From Enoplolaimus lenunculus (taxonomy: Eukaryota > Nematoda > Enoplea > Enoplida > Thoracostomopsidae): DNA of 64,000 nt. The notes beneath the pieces are model-generated. The model was not told where the DNA came from. It made no database searches and saw only the letters and a list, made by a program, of their open reading frames with translations. The DNA is taken from NCBI GenBank assembly GCA_030248215.1, contig JASANG010001490.1, forward strand, positions 62,001-126,000. The letters run 5' to 3'. Below are positions 47,829-60,600 of this stretch, in pieces (position 1 is the first letter of the stretch; every line of letters starts with the position of its first letter). The translations under genes and the position numbers were made by a program.

Positions 47829-47907
47829 GCGATATGTGTTATATGTACTCGAAAACTGAAATGTAATTTCTATAGAATAAAGTAACCCGATTTTAATCGT
47901 CATTTCT

Positions 47908-49239
47908 TCAACTGTTCAAACATTTTAGTTGTTTCTTAAGCATCTTTTCGGCACAAAATCGAATCTTCGTTCTTCTCAGTGTTTCATGCTTTGTTGGGAG
48001 TGCTTCTTCAATTATATCTAGTAATGGCCTGTTCCAATTCATTGGCATTAAACTATTGCATATAATCTCGATACAGGTACAAATATCTAGCCGACGTTGC
48101 TTGAGCGGTGTTTGCAGTTTGTCCAAAGGAAGCCGCCTTGCTTCTATTGAGAGCGACTGAGCTCGCGTTAGACTGGTCATTGGTGCCCGATTACAGTCAG
48201 CCAACAGTCCAACGATATAGGTTTCTTGTGGATTTATAGATGTTAACTCTGCTTCCGCATCTGGTGATAAATAAATAAGTTTATTACTAAATAGATTATC
48301 AATCGTTGATCGAATGGGAACGTTTTGCATGCCAGAGGTTAAAGGTACAGTATATGACTCCAAAATCTGGATCCGGCTGACCCAATTTGGATCAGTGTCT
48401 AATTTTTCTGGCGTAAACGTATAGTCGACCATATCAGCTTCTGTCGCGATCATTTCACGTTGAAATTGTTTCCAAAATTCACTTTGGACTCCACCTCGAA
48501 TATTGCAAACAACAAAATGACTTGGACATTTCAGTTCGCGATTTTTGCTAATTGCAGTTTTCAACTCAAGTTGCGTCACACGTCGTTCAGCTGGGGTCAT
48601 CCCGTTGACGTACTCGCCGTCGAGAATAACCAAGCGTCGATCCAAAAGCCCTGCGTGAATTAATCGATGGTTGGATATAGCTTTTTGTCGCGAACGTCCA
48701 ATAACTGGTTGAATTCGATTTTCATATCGGTGTTGAGAAATTAATTTTTCTGTTGCTAAATTCAAATTCATCCGGTTATCAAATTTTGGTTGAGTTGAAT
48801 TTTCATCGTCACTATTTGAATTCTTCCAAACCAGACTGGTACTACTTTGATCTGATAAATCTTCAGGCAACAAGTTGTTGATTCCTTGGCGTTGTTGAAG
48901 ATTGAGTGTTTTGTTTTCCGTTTTAAGCTCCTGTCGTCGCAAATACCACAAATGTTTGATGCGTACCGTTTGTGTTTTGAGTCGCTGCAATACATCGAGC
49001 TCAACGTCGGACAATTCATGTTGCGGAATCCAGTTTGGAAATTGTGTTTTGAGCAAATCCAACTCTTGAATAATTGTTTCACGCGAAGTCAACCCATCAT
49101 TGTTTTCGGAAGCGGAATCACTTGCTGTTGCTGATAGTAAGTTTCCAGCTCGAAAAATAATTGCTCGGCAAGGCTGGCCTGACGCTTGATTATTCAACAA
49201 TATGTATGCCAATCTCTGCATTAAAGGTATCAGAGCCAT
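47908..49239 (-). CDS. TRMT10C: TRMT10C-like mitochondrial tRNA methyltransferase (RNase P subunit 1)
   Basis: An intronless frame of 443 aa from the ATG at 49239; an in-frame ATG at 49290 would add 17 residues. I prefer the inner start because MALIPLMQRLAYILL followed by Arg-bearing sequence looks like a mitochondrial presequence. The SPOUT domain occupies roughly residues 200-420: FVVCNIRGG, IYLSPDAEAEL, ETYIVGLLADCNRAPMTSL and ARRLPLDKL. The last two match the SAM-binding knot of the TRM10 family. The N-terminal helical part with IPQHELSDVELDVL parallels the region that TRMT10C has but TRMT10A/B lack. In mitochondria the family member methylates tRNA position 9 and, with a dehydrogenase and PRORP, forms RNase P. 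Identity as TRMT10C rather than TRMT10A/B is inference. Confidence 0.85.
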   Translation of the reverse strand: MALIPLMQRLAYILLNNQASGQPCRAIIFRAGNLLSATASDSASENNDGLTSRETIIQELDLLKTQFPNWIPQHELSDVELDVLQRLKTQTVRIKHLWYLRRQELKTENKTLNLQQRQGINNLLPEDLSDQSSTSLVWKNSNSDDENSTQPKFDNRMNLNLATEKLISQHRYENRIQPVIGRSRQKAISNHRLIHAGLLDRRLVILDGEYVNGMTPAERRVTQLELKTAISKNRELKCPSHFVVCNIRGGVQSEFWKQFQREMIATEADMVDYTFTPEKLDTDPNWVSRIQILESYTVPLTSGMQNVPIRSTIDNLFSNKLIYLSPDAEAELTSINPQETYIVGLLADCNRAPMTSLTRAQSLSIEARRLPLDKLQTPLKQRRLDICTCIEIICNSLMPMNWNRPLLDIIEEALPTKHETLRRTKIRFCAEKMLKKQLKCLNS

Positions 49240-49363
49240 GTACCTACGCTTTTCTAAAGGCCATATGATTATACAAAACTTTGATTGCAAAATTATAGTT
49301 GCTGCATTTTCACATGCAACTAACGAAACAATAATTGTCCGATTCTTCGACCCATGTAAAGAT

Positions 49364-49513
49364 CAGGGGCGGAAAGTTTTTCTGTGGGACTCGAAAAGAG
49401 TAAGCTTAAGCTTTAGACAAATTTTTTGCTTAGCTTAGGCTTAGGTTTAGGAACATGCTCATTCTTAGACTTAGGCTTACACTAAGGAATATGTTTATAC
49501 TGTTCCGCCCTTG
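49364..49513. mobile_element. hAT-like MITE, CAGGGGCGGAA ends
   Basis: The cleanest copy of this family: left CAGGGGCGGAAAG, right CTGTTCCGCCCTTG. The interior carries several TTAGGCTTAG and TTAGACTTAGGC words. It sits about 125 bp upstream of the TRMT10C start, within likely promoter DNA. Confidence 0.75.
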
Positions 49514-49824
49514 TTGTTTATATTGGGGGATTCTTGCAACAAAATTTGTAAAACAAACTTACTGGGAGCAGGGTGCAATCGTAGGGCTTTGGGACAATTT
49601 TGGAAACTTTAACTGTCGATATTTCTCGAAACAAGAGCTTAAAACCAAACTTTTGGCAACACTGAAGATTTTTGTTAAACTTTTAGCAAATTCAACAACA
49701 TTTTTATGAACCGTTTACTGCAACGACTCGAGTAAAGCGTGGCATTAAGAGTCTAGGTTCTTTAATAGGAGTCTATTTACTTAGTTAAGTTTGTAAATGT
49801 TATAGCGTCCACAATTATAGACCA

Positions 49825-50075
49825 CACTGCAAAAAATGGGGAGTCGAATTGACTCCCTCGGGAATAGGCTTTTCTTGACTACACAAACCGAGTCAAATTT
49901 GACTCCGCCAGAGTTAAATTCGACTCGATGAGCGATTCAGTGAATAGAGTCAAATTCGAATCGATGAGCGATTCAGTGAATCGAATTTGACTCTGGCAGA
50001 GTCGAATTTTGACTCAGTTTGTGTAGTCAGGAAGTCTTTCTGAGAGAGTCAATTCGACTCACCATTTTTGCAGTG
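49825..50075. mobile_element. Palindromic MITE, CACTGCAAAAAATGG family, full length
   Basis: CACTGCAAAAAATGGGGAG on the left and CTCACCATTTTTGCAGTG on the right. The arms carry TTGACTACACAAACCGAGTC and its inverse. An internal unit with TCGATGAGCGATTCAGTGAAT is duplicated once. This is the best preserved copy in the window. Confidence 0.85.
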
Positions 50076-50306
50076 CATAAACATCAATTATCCTAATGAG
50101 ATTATGTAGATGCTATAGATGATCTAACGAAGTTTTATTATAGAATTTGATTCATTTTGCTCAAAACCAACCAAATCTCATAGCAGCATACCCAATTCTT
50201 ATATTCCAAAATTAATCAACTTTAACCCTAAAAGATTGCTGTTATAAGGAAAAGGTGTGTGATTTCCTAACTTGAGCTGTATTCAAAAATAAGGAAGTCC
50301 ATATCC

Positions 50307-50618
50307 GAATTGGGAGGGGTACTGTCTGGAGAGGCGATAATATAAAAGTGTTCCACCAGGGTGCAACCGGTAAAAAATACCGGAACCGGAAAAACATTCG
50401 TTACCGAAAAATTCATTTTAACGATATTTTATCACTTTTATAACGGTGCAAACACACCATGTCAATTTTTCTTAAAATTTCGAATGATAAAAATTTTAAT
50501 ACCGAAAAATTTGTTGTGAAAAAACACCGGTTTTTTTACCGGAACAGGATAGTGACGGATTTCCCTACCAGAACGGGAATTCTGGTTGCACCCTGCTCCC
50601 CACTCTTATTCGCTCACT
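50307..50618. mobile_element. Right half of an AGTGACCC-end element, with a nested MITE
   Basis: GGGAGGGGTACTGTCTGGAG matches the inner right part of copies A and B. The terminal part CACTCTTATTCGCTCACT appears only after an inserted element at 50357-50595. The left half of the host element is missing or unrecognisable. Confidence 0.6.
50357..50595. mobile_element. hAT-like MITE, CAGGGTGCAACCGG family, intact ends
   Basis: Ends CAGGGTGCAACCGG and CTGGTTGCACCCTG form an inverted repeat of about 14 bp with one mismatch. The interior alternates CCGG words and A+T-rich DNA. It is inserted within the remnant described for 50307-50618. Confidence 0.85.
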
Positions 50619-50619
50619 G

Positions 50620-51659
50620 CAGCATGTTCCAGGTCTGGCTTCGGCAGTCTGTTGACCTCTATGGCTCCGGTTTTCACCTCCGACTGCAGCCTACTTTGAG
50701 CTGAATTTCGTCAAGTATCAAGAAATCAGCGTGTAACTCGATAACCATTTCCGGTAAAAATCGGTGTTCGTTTCTGTTTTTGTTATTTGTGAGTTCAAAA
50801 TCAGTTATTAATCACGTGTATATCTCGCACTTTTCGTCACAAATATGTTGCAATAGCTCGATGTGAAATGAAAATTACGAAAATCATTCAAAATCTTAAT
50901 GTCAATGCATCGGCCATTTTTTCTGTAAAATTTTTGAAAGCACAGTGAATATTTGCACGCTTCAATTCTGCTGGCAGAAAAATAAGACATTTTTGAAAGC
51001 TTTATCGTTCAAATCCGAGTTCCGTTTTCGATGTTTTGATCTGCGGCTCCGGTAATTTTCCGGAGGTTAGGAAGCATAAAGACCACTTTTTGCAAATATT
51101 ACCAATTTTGCTTGACTTACGTGCGACTGTAGTCCCTGGATGCAATTAAAAAAATTCGACAACACTCTGCCGTCAAAATAAACTTAAACTTTATTAAATT
51201 ATAATAAATACACAATATGTTAACGGTTTATAATTTACACAGTACACAGCGGTAATGTACTGAATGAGATTTCGAATCCAAATCGTTTGACGGTTTGAAA
51301 TTGTATTGAATGAATCACCAAGCCTTCTTATCAGATGAACAGTCCCCACAAGTTTGGGAGCGCAATAATGGCGGAAAAAACACTCGAGAACACGAACCAA
51401 AAAACGCGAATAAAGCGATGCGTACTCCCGAATCACACCGAAGTGGCAAACTTTTTATAATCGCATGAAGGATCGGTTTTGATGGAAGCCCCCAGGTGAT
51501 CATCTATAGGGGAAAGAAACGGGTTGTAGCCACGGCACTGATTATAAAAATGGCCCAGGTATAGAACAATCTTGAACACAGCGTTAATCTAAGCCTAACC
51601 TAGTACGAATCAATCGGTTCAGGATCTGCTCTATACGTGATCATCAAAATTGTCAATAC
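50620..51659. other. Downstream flank of VPS52, nothing recognised
   Basis: Short frames of up to 80 codons on both strands have no resemblance to known families. The leftmost part has CCGG words, probably decayed MITE. The right part should hold the VPS52 3' UTR. Confidence 0.5.
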
Positions 51660-54600
51660 TCAAAACGACGGCTTGTATTTCTTGACTTCAACCATCAGTT
51701 GGTGTATATTTATCAGTTCTTTGTGCGCCGAAGAATCGGCAAAAGCAGGATGTGATAAAATCTTTTGAAATCGATGATAATATTGAACTACTGATGTTAG
51801 AGCATTCTGAAATAAACGTCAATGATTAATTGCATTAATTTATGCCTCCTTCAGTCAAAAATAACCGCGAGCCACACTTTGAAGTGGTAAGACGGCGAAA
51901 TTTACTGAAGTACGTGCTAGGCAATCACTGAACTATTTTGCCGTCTTTACAGCGCACTTAAGTAAAGTAAATACTTAAGTCGCTAACAAAATTTGATAGA
52001 TTACAGATTTGCAGCTCAGGCATACTAACCTTAGCCTACTTGAAACTGTAGATCATGGTGCCTCCTTTATATACAGCATAAATATTACAGTTTTGTTATG
52101 ACAGTGGCTGGGTTTCAGAAACACTACTTAAGTACGATTTAGTGCTTAAGTGCGTGCTAAGTAATTACTTAACGATTACTAAATTTAGTAGATTACAAAT
52201 TTAATATTCAGGCATACTAACCTTAGTCCAATTGAAATTGTAGCCTCACGGTGCCTTCTTAATATAAAGCAATACTATTACCTTCCTTGTTATGACAATG
52301 GCTGACATTTGCCATTTATTTGATTTTGCTCGAAATTTAAGTATTCACTTAAGTCGTCAAATTAAGTAATTACTTAAGTATAACTTAAGTAAATACTTAA
52401 GTAAGATTTCGGAAACCTAGCCAGTGTCTCGCATCTGGTATTTATCTGTTTTTACACGAAAAGTTAAGTGCTTACTTAAGTATGCGAGTTAAGTAATTAC
52501 TTAAGTATAACTTAAGTAAATACTTAAGTAAGATGTCAGAAACCCAGCCACTAACGACTAATTTATTCGATAGTTATATGATATGCCAGAAATAAATGTT
52601 CGCCAATTTGTTGATAAGAAGCCATTCCCGGAGTCAACAATACGTATTTCTGAATAACAATGTAAACGCGAGTGTACACAGTTTGTCAAATCTACGCCTT
52701 TGAACTATTATGTCTAAAACAAAATGCAATTATTTGAACCGATTTCGCTTACCTGTAAAATATTGGTTCCATTTTTGAAGTTTGAAAAACTTTTCATTAT
52801 TTCATTGTGAATCTGTTCCAACGCTTGTTTCCAGTCCGCAGTGAACTTTCTCGCTTCGACAGGAATTTTATCTACAAACAATTTGAATCTATTTAATTTG
52901 TATTACAAATTACAATGGCATTAACATTTAACATAAACGGAACAACAACGATAATGGATTTTTAGAAAACTTGTAACGACCATTTTAGTGCCCAAACTCT
53001 AAATTTCTTTCACTTATAAATGTTTAAGTCGATGTTTTTGCATTAATACAATCTGGAACTATAATCCCAACCAGTAGTGACACCTGAGTATCGATGTAAA
53101 ATATCAGTTTGCCGATGCTCGATCAACGCTTCGCATTCACACACTAATTTCATCAGCCCCCCAAAATGCGGATACAACACTTGTTCGACATATTCAGCAC
53201 TTCGAGACTGCAACAAATCGCGGAATGTGGCAGCTTCGACTGAATCTACTGCTGTTGTGCGTTCCTGAAACAAAATCCGAAACAAAACAGTCAACTACAA
53301 CAAAAATATTCAAAATTAGACTTTTTGTTATCAAAATGACAAAAATTATGCCTACCAACCTACATTAACTCTCAACGGTAGGTATCGAAAACCAAACTAA
53401 AAAATAAATTTTTTAATTCAAGTAGGTACTACAGTTTAACCACATTACTGGACAAGTTTTTTCACTAGCTTACAAAACTATAAAACTGTACATTTCAACT
53501 AGTACAGTCACAGACAGAATTAAGCGCGCAGACACCGCGATTGCGTCCACTGTGGTTGCGGTGTTGTAGCCGCGTCTGAGTTTTTGATTGATCGCAGCTT
53601 AAACGCGTTTTGAGACGCGATCGTAGTCACAAATTTAGTTGCATTCGCAGTCGCGGTTTAGATCGCGGGTGCAGTTGCAGTTTGAACCGCATCTGTAACC
53701 GCAATTACAACCGCGTCTATGCGTCTGTAACCGCAAATTGAGTTATGTCTATAACAGCATTTTAACCGCGTCTGTTACCGTGAAACTGCGTGAGCAACCG
53801 CGATCGCAAACCTGGTTTTGCGTCTACGTAAATTGCGGTTGCGAGCGATTGCGTGCCGAACCGCGTTTGGGTCGCGGTTGCACTTAATTCTATCCGTGAC
53901 TGTATGCTAACTATATTACAAGACATAAAACTTACGGATAACACAGTTAACATCATATCATAGTTGTTGATGAGAAATACCAGTTGATCCCTTCTCGATT
54001 TAAGATCAGATGAAAGCTTCACTATCAGTCGCTCAACCTGTTAATATTCATCTTTTGACGAACAATTTTTCTAACAATGGCACGTAGCATTTATCAACAC
54101 CAACAGTGGATGATCACTCTTACACACAAGTGTGCAACTGCTTGGGGTCTGCATGGTACCAAATGTACTAGATCGTGTTGTTTTTTTCCCACCATTCCTC
54201 ATTTTGATGGGAGTGGTGGTCACCACTTGAACCACATAGTACATACGATTCCAGCGTAGCTACACTGGATAAAATAATAAAAATTGGTGCTAGGCAGGGT
54301 GCGACCGGATCGCAAAAAACCGGAACCGGATAGTGATTTTTTACCGGAGCCGGATGTTAACCGGATAGTGTATTTCTAAAATAAATCCATTTTTAGCACG
54401 TTAATGCGTCAGTAAATGTTAATGTACATTTAGTAAAGGGAATATTGCGTTTATATAAGGAGAGTGTCCTAATACTTGAAAATAATTGTGTGAAGCTGCA
54501 AATAATTGGTTTGTTTCGATAATAAAATCCGAATCGCTGCCTCAACCATATGCAAAAAATACTGCTTTAAACCAATACTGTATATATACTTACATGTAAT

Positions 54601-57600
54601 GGGACTGAAAACATAACACCTCACAACATAATTTGCAATAATTTGAGATTTACGAAATCATCACCGAAATCCGGTATCCGGTAGGTTTATAGCGGATACC
54701 GGAACCGGATGCGGGTTCTTTGCCGGACAGTAAACAGAAGCCGGGTAGGGGAGTAGGGCGCAGCCGCAACGACGGGTAAACTGCATGAAAAATAGAAGAT
54801 TTGAATTCGTCCAGTAATATAGCAATATACCTCGACTTGGAGACGTCCAAGCAATTGCGAAACGCGTTCGTCTGGTAAGTTTTGATTAATGCTAACCAGA
54901 GCTGCCGAAAACTCTGCGTATCGCCGAACAATCTATAAAATATTACACAAAATTATTTTCAACTTTGAAATTTTATCTCAGACGATTTAAAATTTCCATT
55001 AGCTATAGACATAGACACTCCAAAATTGTAAAACCCATTTTCAATCTATGCTTGTAAATTACTATTTTGTTTAGCTGTACATCAAAATATTTTAACAAAT
55101 ACTGTCGTTTTTATAAAAATATAAAACAAAACAAAAATACCGACAATTACAAACTGATGTACTACACAAAATACACCAGAAACCTGATTACATAATGCGG
55201 TCTAGTATCTTCCGGTGGTATAGGCTCAGCCACGTGAACGCTGTCGATATGCATTTGCATGATAGTCTGAAATCGAGGCCAAAGCATCTGATCCAAAACT
55301 GCTTCCCAATACCTAGATCAATTCCAAAATTTTTGCCATAAGCATCACTTTAAGATAACACAAAGTTATAAATTATTGTTAAAACAATTATGCGCCAATG
55401 AGCCTGTGATAGTACTGGTCTATAACACATTTCCCTTAAAGCACAGACCTATCAGGTGTCACCGCCTTCCTCAAAACTCGTGATAGCCCTTGGCTACCGC
55501 AAATTTTCTCAAAGTTAGCAATTCATAATAAATACACAAGCACAATACAAACGCACATAATGTAATTTAACACACAAACAACACACAAAGCTATCGGAAT
55601 ATTCATGGTCAATTATTTCCTACTTTGACGTCTTTCCTATGGGTTAACTCAGGACAAACAATTTCATGTTAACTCAAGATGAACAATAACAGGTGACCTC
55701 AGGATATACAATTTCATGTTAACTCATGATAATAATTTCTCGTTAACTCAGGATAAACAATTTCACGTTAACTGAGGATAAATAATTCCAATTTATAATA
55801 TGACGCGTTTGAGCTACGGCGGTCGCATAATATATAAGGTCAAAAGTCTACGCGTGGTTATGTTTCATAACACAAAAATATTGTGTTATAAATATAAATA
55901 TATATGAGGCAAAATTTTGTGATAGCCCAGGGTTCTCACGATTTTCCAGGAAGGCGGTGACACCTAATAGCCGTGGGCTATAATAGAAGTCTGTTATAGA
56001 CCAGGGCTATCACGAGTTCGTTTTACAAATGACCTCTTGATAGCCTGCTTTAATGAGAGATAAGGCTTGAAGCACCTAGCCACAGCCCTGATGATTTAAT
56101 TTAGTCTTAAGTAATGCTACTTCAATATAACAAACTTACTTGTCCAAAGCGGAAACGGAACGTTTGTTCATAAGCAAATGATATCGGCATGAAATATGCA
56201 CACAAAGTAGCAATGCAATAGCGTCGTAGCATTCAGCAATCACAGTACTCACACTTTTCTGTAACAAAAATAGAATATTACTACAAGTGTAAAAATCAGA
56301 CAATATTTTAACTCTGTTTCGTAATTAGGCTTATGTTGTTTCGAGATGACATGGGTAATTCAGCAAGCAAAACGGCAATCCTAAACGAAGAATCTGTGCG
56401 ATAAGTACGATTACAAGCATCAAAAATCGATTTCTTAGCTAATTATCAGGTGACAATACATGACAACTTACCGATATCACATTTAACGATTTACTCATGA
56501 CATGTGTAAACATTTCTTGCTGCCTTGGCGGCTGGTCGTTGAGCATGAAAAAATCACATAAGAAAAAGAATTCACGACACGCAATATCAACCACTGAAAA
56601 TTGCAAGCTTCGAAATATCGCTTCCAAGTGAAACTAAAACAACAAAAATACATACTTTTCATAAAGGTTCAAAAATTCAAGAATAATTGTAGGTATTGGC
56701 TTGGCTTAGATTTTTGAGCGTGCTGCGGCTTAGTGTTTGTACAAGTTTTGCGACAACAAAGAAAACATAAAATTTCAGCTGCTACCAAGCGCTCCTTTTG
56801 TTGTAAAATATTTAATATTGCGTGTATTACATTAGTAATCGGCATCCAAAGCAGAGTCTAGTAGGGCAAAACACAACGTGCGAAGGTACACTTTGCGCTA
56901 TGCTAGATTTGGTAAGATGCATACTTCTGTAACAATGTACACCTAGCGCTGGGTTGAACAATTTATTCTAGACAACTTAAAACAATTCAGCATATAAACA
57001 GAAAACAACTGTTTACAAACCTTTTCGTTATTTTGACTAGCGACATGCTGTACAATGATGGGATCTTCAAGTTGCGTTAGTATCGTACTACGCTCTCCCA
57101 ACGTAAACACCGTGGCCTTGGTGCGATGGACATTTTTCGAAGAACTTGACAAAGCGGCCCAAGCAGACCGACTGTTTGCTGGCTGTTCAACAACCCCAAC
57201 CAAATCGTCTTTTGTTGCGACATCAGCAAACTTAGAAAAAAACTCAGAAACTCGAATCTTTTACTGATATCCCAAAATAACCACAGCGGTTGCACATATT
57301 ACAACGCTAATATTTTAGAATACGCATGCAAACAGAAATTATTACAACAGCGCGAATCACATAGCTTAGCTCAGCATTGTAAATAACGTTATTCACACTA
57401 AAAGTATTTTCAAAAAACGCTGTAAAATTAAAATTGAAAATAGAATTTTCAACCAACCTGAAGTTTCATAAGTCGGCTTGCGTAGGTTTTAAAATACGAA
57501 TAGAACATTTTGCTTGTTGTATCGATGTACTCGTTGCGAATTTCTTCTGCGACGTTGCGTTCGTTGACCATTAGAAATTCATAGTAAAACCTAACAAAAT

Positions 57601-60600
57601 CCATTGTAACTGCGTAGTCAAAGGTTCAAACTTAAAAAATGTTGTGTAAATTAAAATGAGAACTAAGCGTGCTTGTCACAGTATATTGTACGTTGAACGA
57701 GAACTATAAACTGCGAAATACAATCCAGCGGCATAATATCAGCAGCAGAAAGTAGTCTCGATTAAAAATCCACAAAAGGTTTCATAGTTCACTAGTCTAG
57801 CTTGTAAGCACCTTTCAATTGAACAACTAGCATGCAAAAGGAATTCAGATTCCGATTACAATTTCGCTTTTATTTCAGCTCCAGTTCCGATTTTTATTAC
57901 AGATATATAAGTGTGAAATTTGTCCGCAAATCTATTATGTTTCATAACAACCGGTGCTTACATCAGTCGTCCGGAGCCCGCATTTCTTTTACTTATATAG
58001 GTATAAAATATCATAGAAGCATAGAGCAGATATATCAAGCTGGGCTTATGGGCGCTGAAAACTTCTAGCTTTGATTCCGGTTAACAAAAGTTTAAATAAG
58101 TGAACAAACATAAAACGTGCTTGATTCGAATACAATTACGTATACGTATATACCTAAATTTCAGCAGCGTATTCTGCGGGATCTGATAATTCGTCAATGG
58201 CTTGCGGAATTGATAAATCTTTTGGAGCAAAAATTCTCGAATTTTAGAGATTGCCTGAAAGATAAACCGTTTGAAATTCAACATCTTTCTATATAAATTC
58301 TGAGTCCAAAAATAACAAAACCAACCGTGTCACCTATAACATACCGTGACATTAAGAATAAAATTAAACAGAAAAAACATGAAATAGCTACCTTAATTTT
58401 CAATTTCTCCAGTACATCCTCAACATCAGCTGCCGCACGTGCATCTTTAAACGTTTGCTCGTGACAAAATTGAATCTTGTGCGTTAGTTCGTGGACTTGT
58501 TCTAGAAACTTTCGTTCGGACACTGGGGTTTCCATAATATGCCTGAAAGTACACAAATCACCTCAATCAATTAAAAAACGAGCAAAACAAGTACATAATA
58601 TCACACATGGAAATAGAAATGCATTTGCAACACGAACAATCAATTTATACCGTAATTAATAATTTTTTATTTTACCAGAAATCATCATAGGTATTAACGA
58701 ATTTTAACTCGATTCCTATACAGTTCAAATTTAATAATCCGTGGTTTCCCTAACGGTGGAGGAAGAGACCCGCCCACATTCAAGCTCCTGACATCGTCGA
58801 CCCTTCCACGCAATTGACCTCACCCCCGCATTGTTAAGGTACACTCCAAACACAAAATTAGCCATATTTTCAAGATTTTCAAGCAAAATTTGCAGCAGTT
58901 TTAACGTCTACGTTAAAGTATGTTGCCTAAACCAAAAACATCGCATATATATGCACTGGATATGCAGATCACAACAGCGCAAAGCGTAAACGCACTAATT
59001 TTGAAGTACAAAGAAATTAAAGTTGTATTAGCTTTAAAACGAGAACAAAAATTACTTGATCAAAACGTCAGGTACTGCCATTTCATACGCCACCTGAGTC
59101 AACTCGCCACGTACGGCCTGGAACAATTTACCACATAATACCAGGGTGCAACCGAAATTAAAATTTACCGGAACCAAAATTTGAGAAAATTATCGGAACC
59201 GGACACTAAAACATACATGCCACCGGAAAATTGATTTTTATTTTCTTTTTTGCTGTATTAGTGAAGTATCCTTAGTATTGAAGTTAGGTATCCGCATAAT
59301 CTGCTGCAAAACCATAGTTAAATAACAAAACTAACAAACTACCATCTTGCCTACCTGCTTCTATTTCTCGTTTGAATTCACTGTAAATGAACTTAGTAAT
59401 TACTTTAGCATAAACCAAACCAACGTTAGACTAGCCGTACTGCGTCCGCACAATACATTCGTAGTTAGTTACCTGTCTGTTTTTCAATTTTATATTCATT
59501 TTGACCGACTCATCTTGAAGACTTTGGATTTCTTGACTGATTGCTCCAAGGTTCGACTGAAATCCGCTCAACATATCTTCCATTCTCTGTAAATAATTTT
59601 CTTACAATTTATAAGTGCGAAAGAATAAAGGCCACCAGTATTGTCTGTAAATTTGAAAGTAACGGTAAAATTTGGTTGCATATTCAATATCGTTAAGTAG
59701 TGTTCGTTCCAATGTGAGCTGACACTATTGAGTTTGTAATCCACCAACAACAAACTACCTGTAGAATATCATCACACTCTTTAATTTGACAGTGTAACTG
59801 TGCGATGTCGTCTGCTTCTTTGATATCTAAATAGTTCATAAATCCATCAGTTTCTATTAACATTTTCGTCTAAAATTGCATACTTTAATGTTTGATGCAA
59901 TCTTGTAAAGTAATTACGCGTTGGATCGGTTTTTTGAAACCAGCCATTTTGCAATACCTATCTACATAATCAAATTTTTGTTTCAGACGCCGATATAAAA
60001 AACCGTGTAACACGAATTCCAGTTTAGATAAGAATTCCCATTCAAAACGAGTTCCGATTCCAATTGCACAATCAATTGTTTGCATAAAAATTCTGCATCA
60101 TTTATCTATTTATCTATTAAATTGTTTTCAATGAATTACGTAATTTATCAATCGTAGTATCGATTCCGGTATAAATTTGTTGTTGCGATTCCGGTATAAT
60201 CCAGTTCCGCTGTGCACACTGATATATACCTGACTTATGTAACGATTTTAATTTTACATTCGCCGTTTGTGAAAACTCAACTTACAATCAAGAATTGCAG
60301 TTTTTTCAGCTGCTTTTAGGTTTGCCTCGATTTCTTTGGAATACTGCCGTAAGTCAACATTCTAAGAAAATTAAAACAAATGTGAGCAAATTGTGACTAG
60401 AACTTTCACACAGACGAACCGAAGCTTTTTCAATTGAGCCAAAATTCACATCCAAAAATATACCAAATACTTATTGTTTCTTGTCAATAAAATGTTTAAT
60501 AACTGACACTATATAGTGTAATGCTGTAATTGTTGACTTTCCCGTTTAATGGCATGTTGATTAATGCTTAATGGCTGCTTCTTAAGATGTTTTTCACAAA

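Larger units (their letters stand above)
46751..47907. other. Convergent SCP2-TRMT10C intergenic region
   Basis: Contains an hAT-like MITE at 47562-47684 and a perfect 32-bp duplication at 47765-47828. The rest is A+T-rich 3' flanking sequence of both genes. No gene is supported. Confidence 0.55.

Noticed and set aside
25031-49239. A functional cluster of proteostasis genes (RNF25, PSMD12) or of DNA repair
   Set aside because: Neighbours are unrelated (SCP2, TRMT10C, VPS52, NK2), intergenic gaps are large, and there is no shared promoter evidence.
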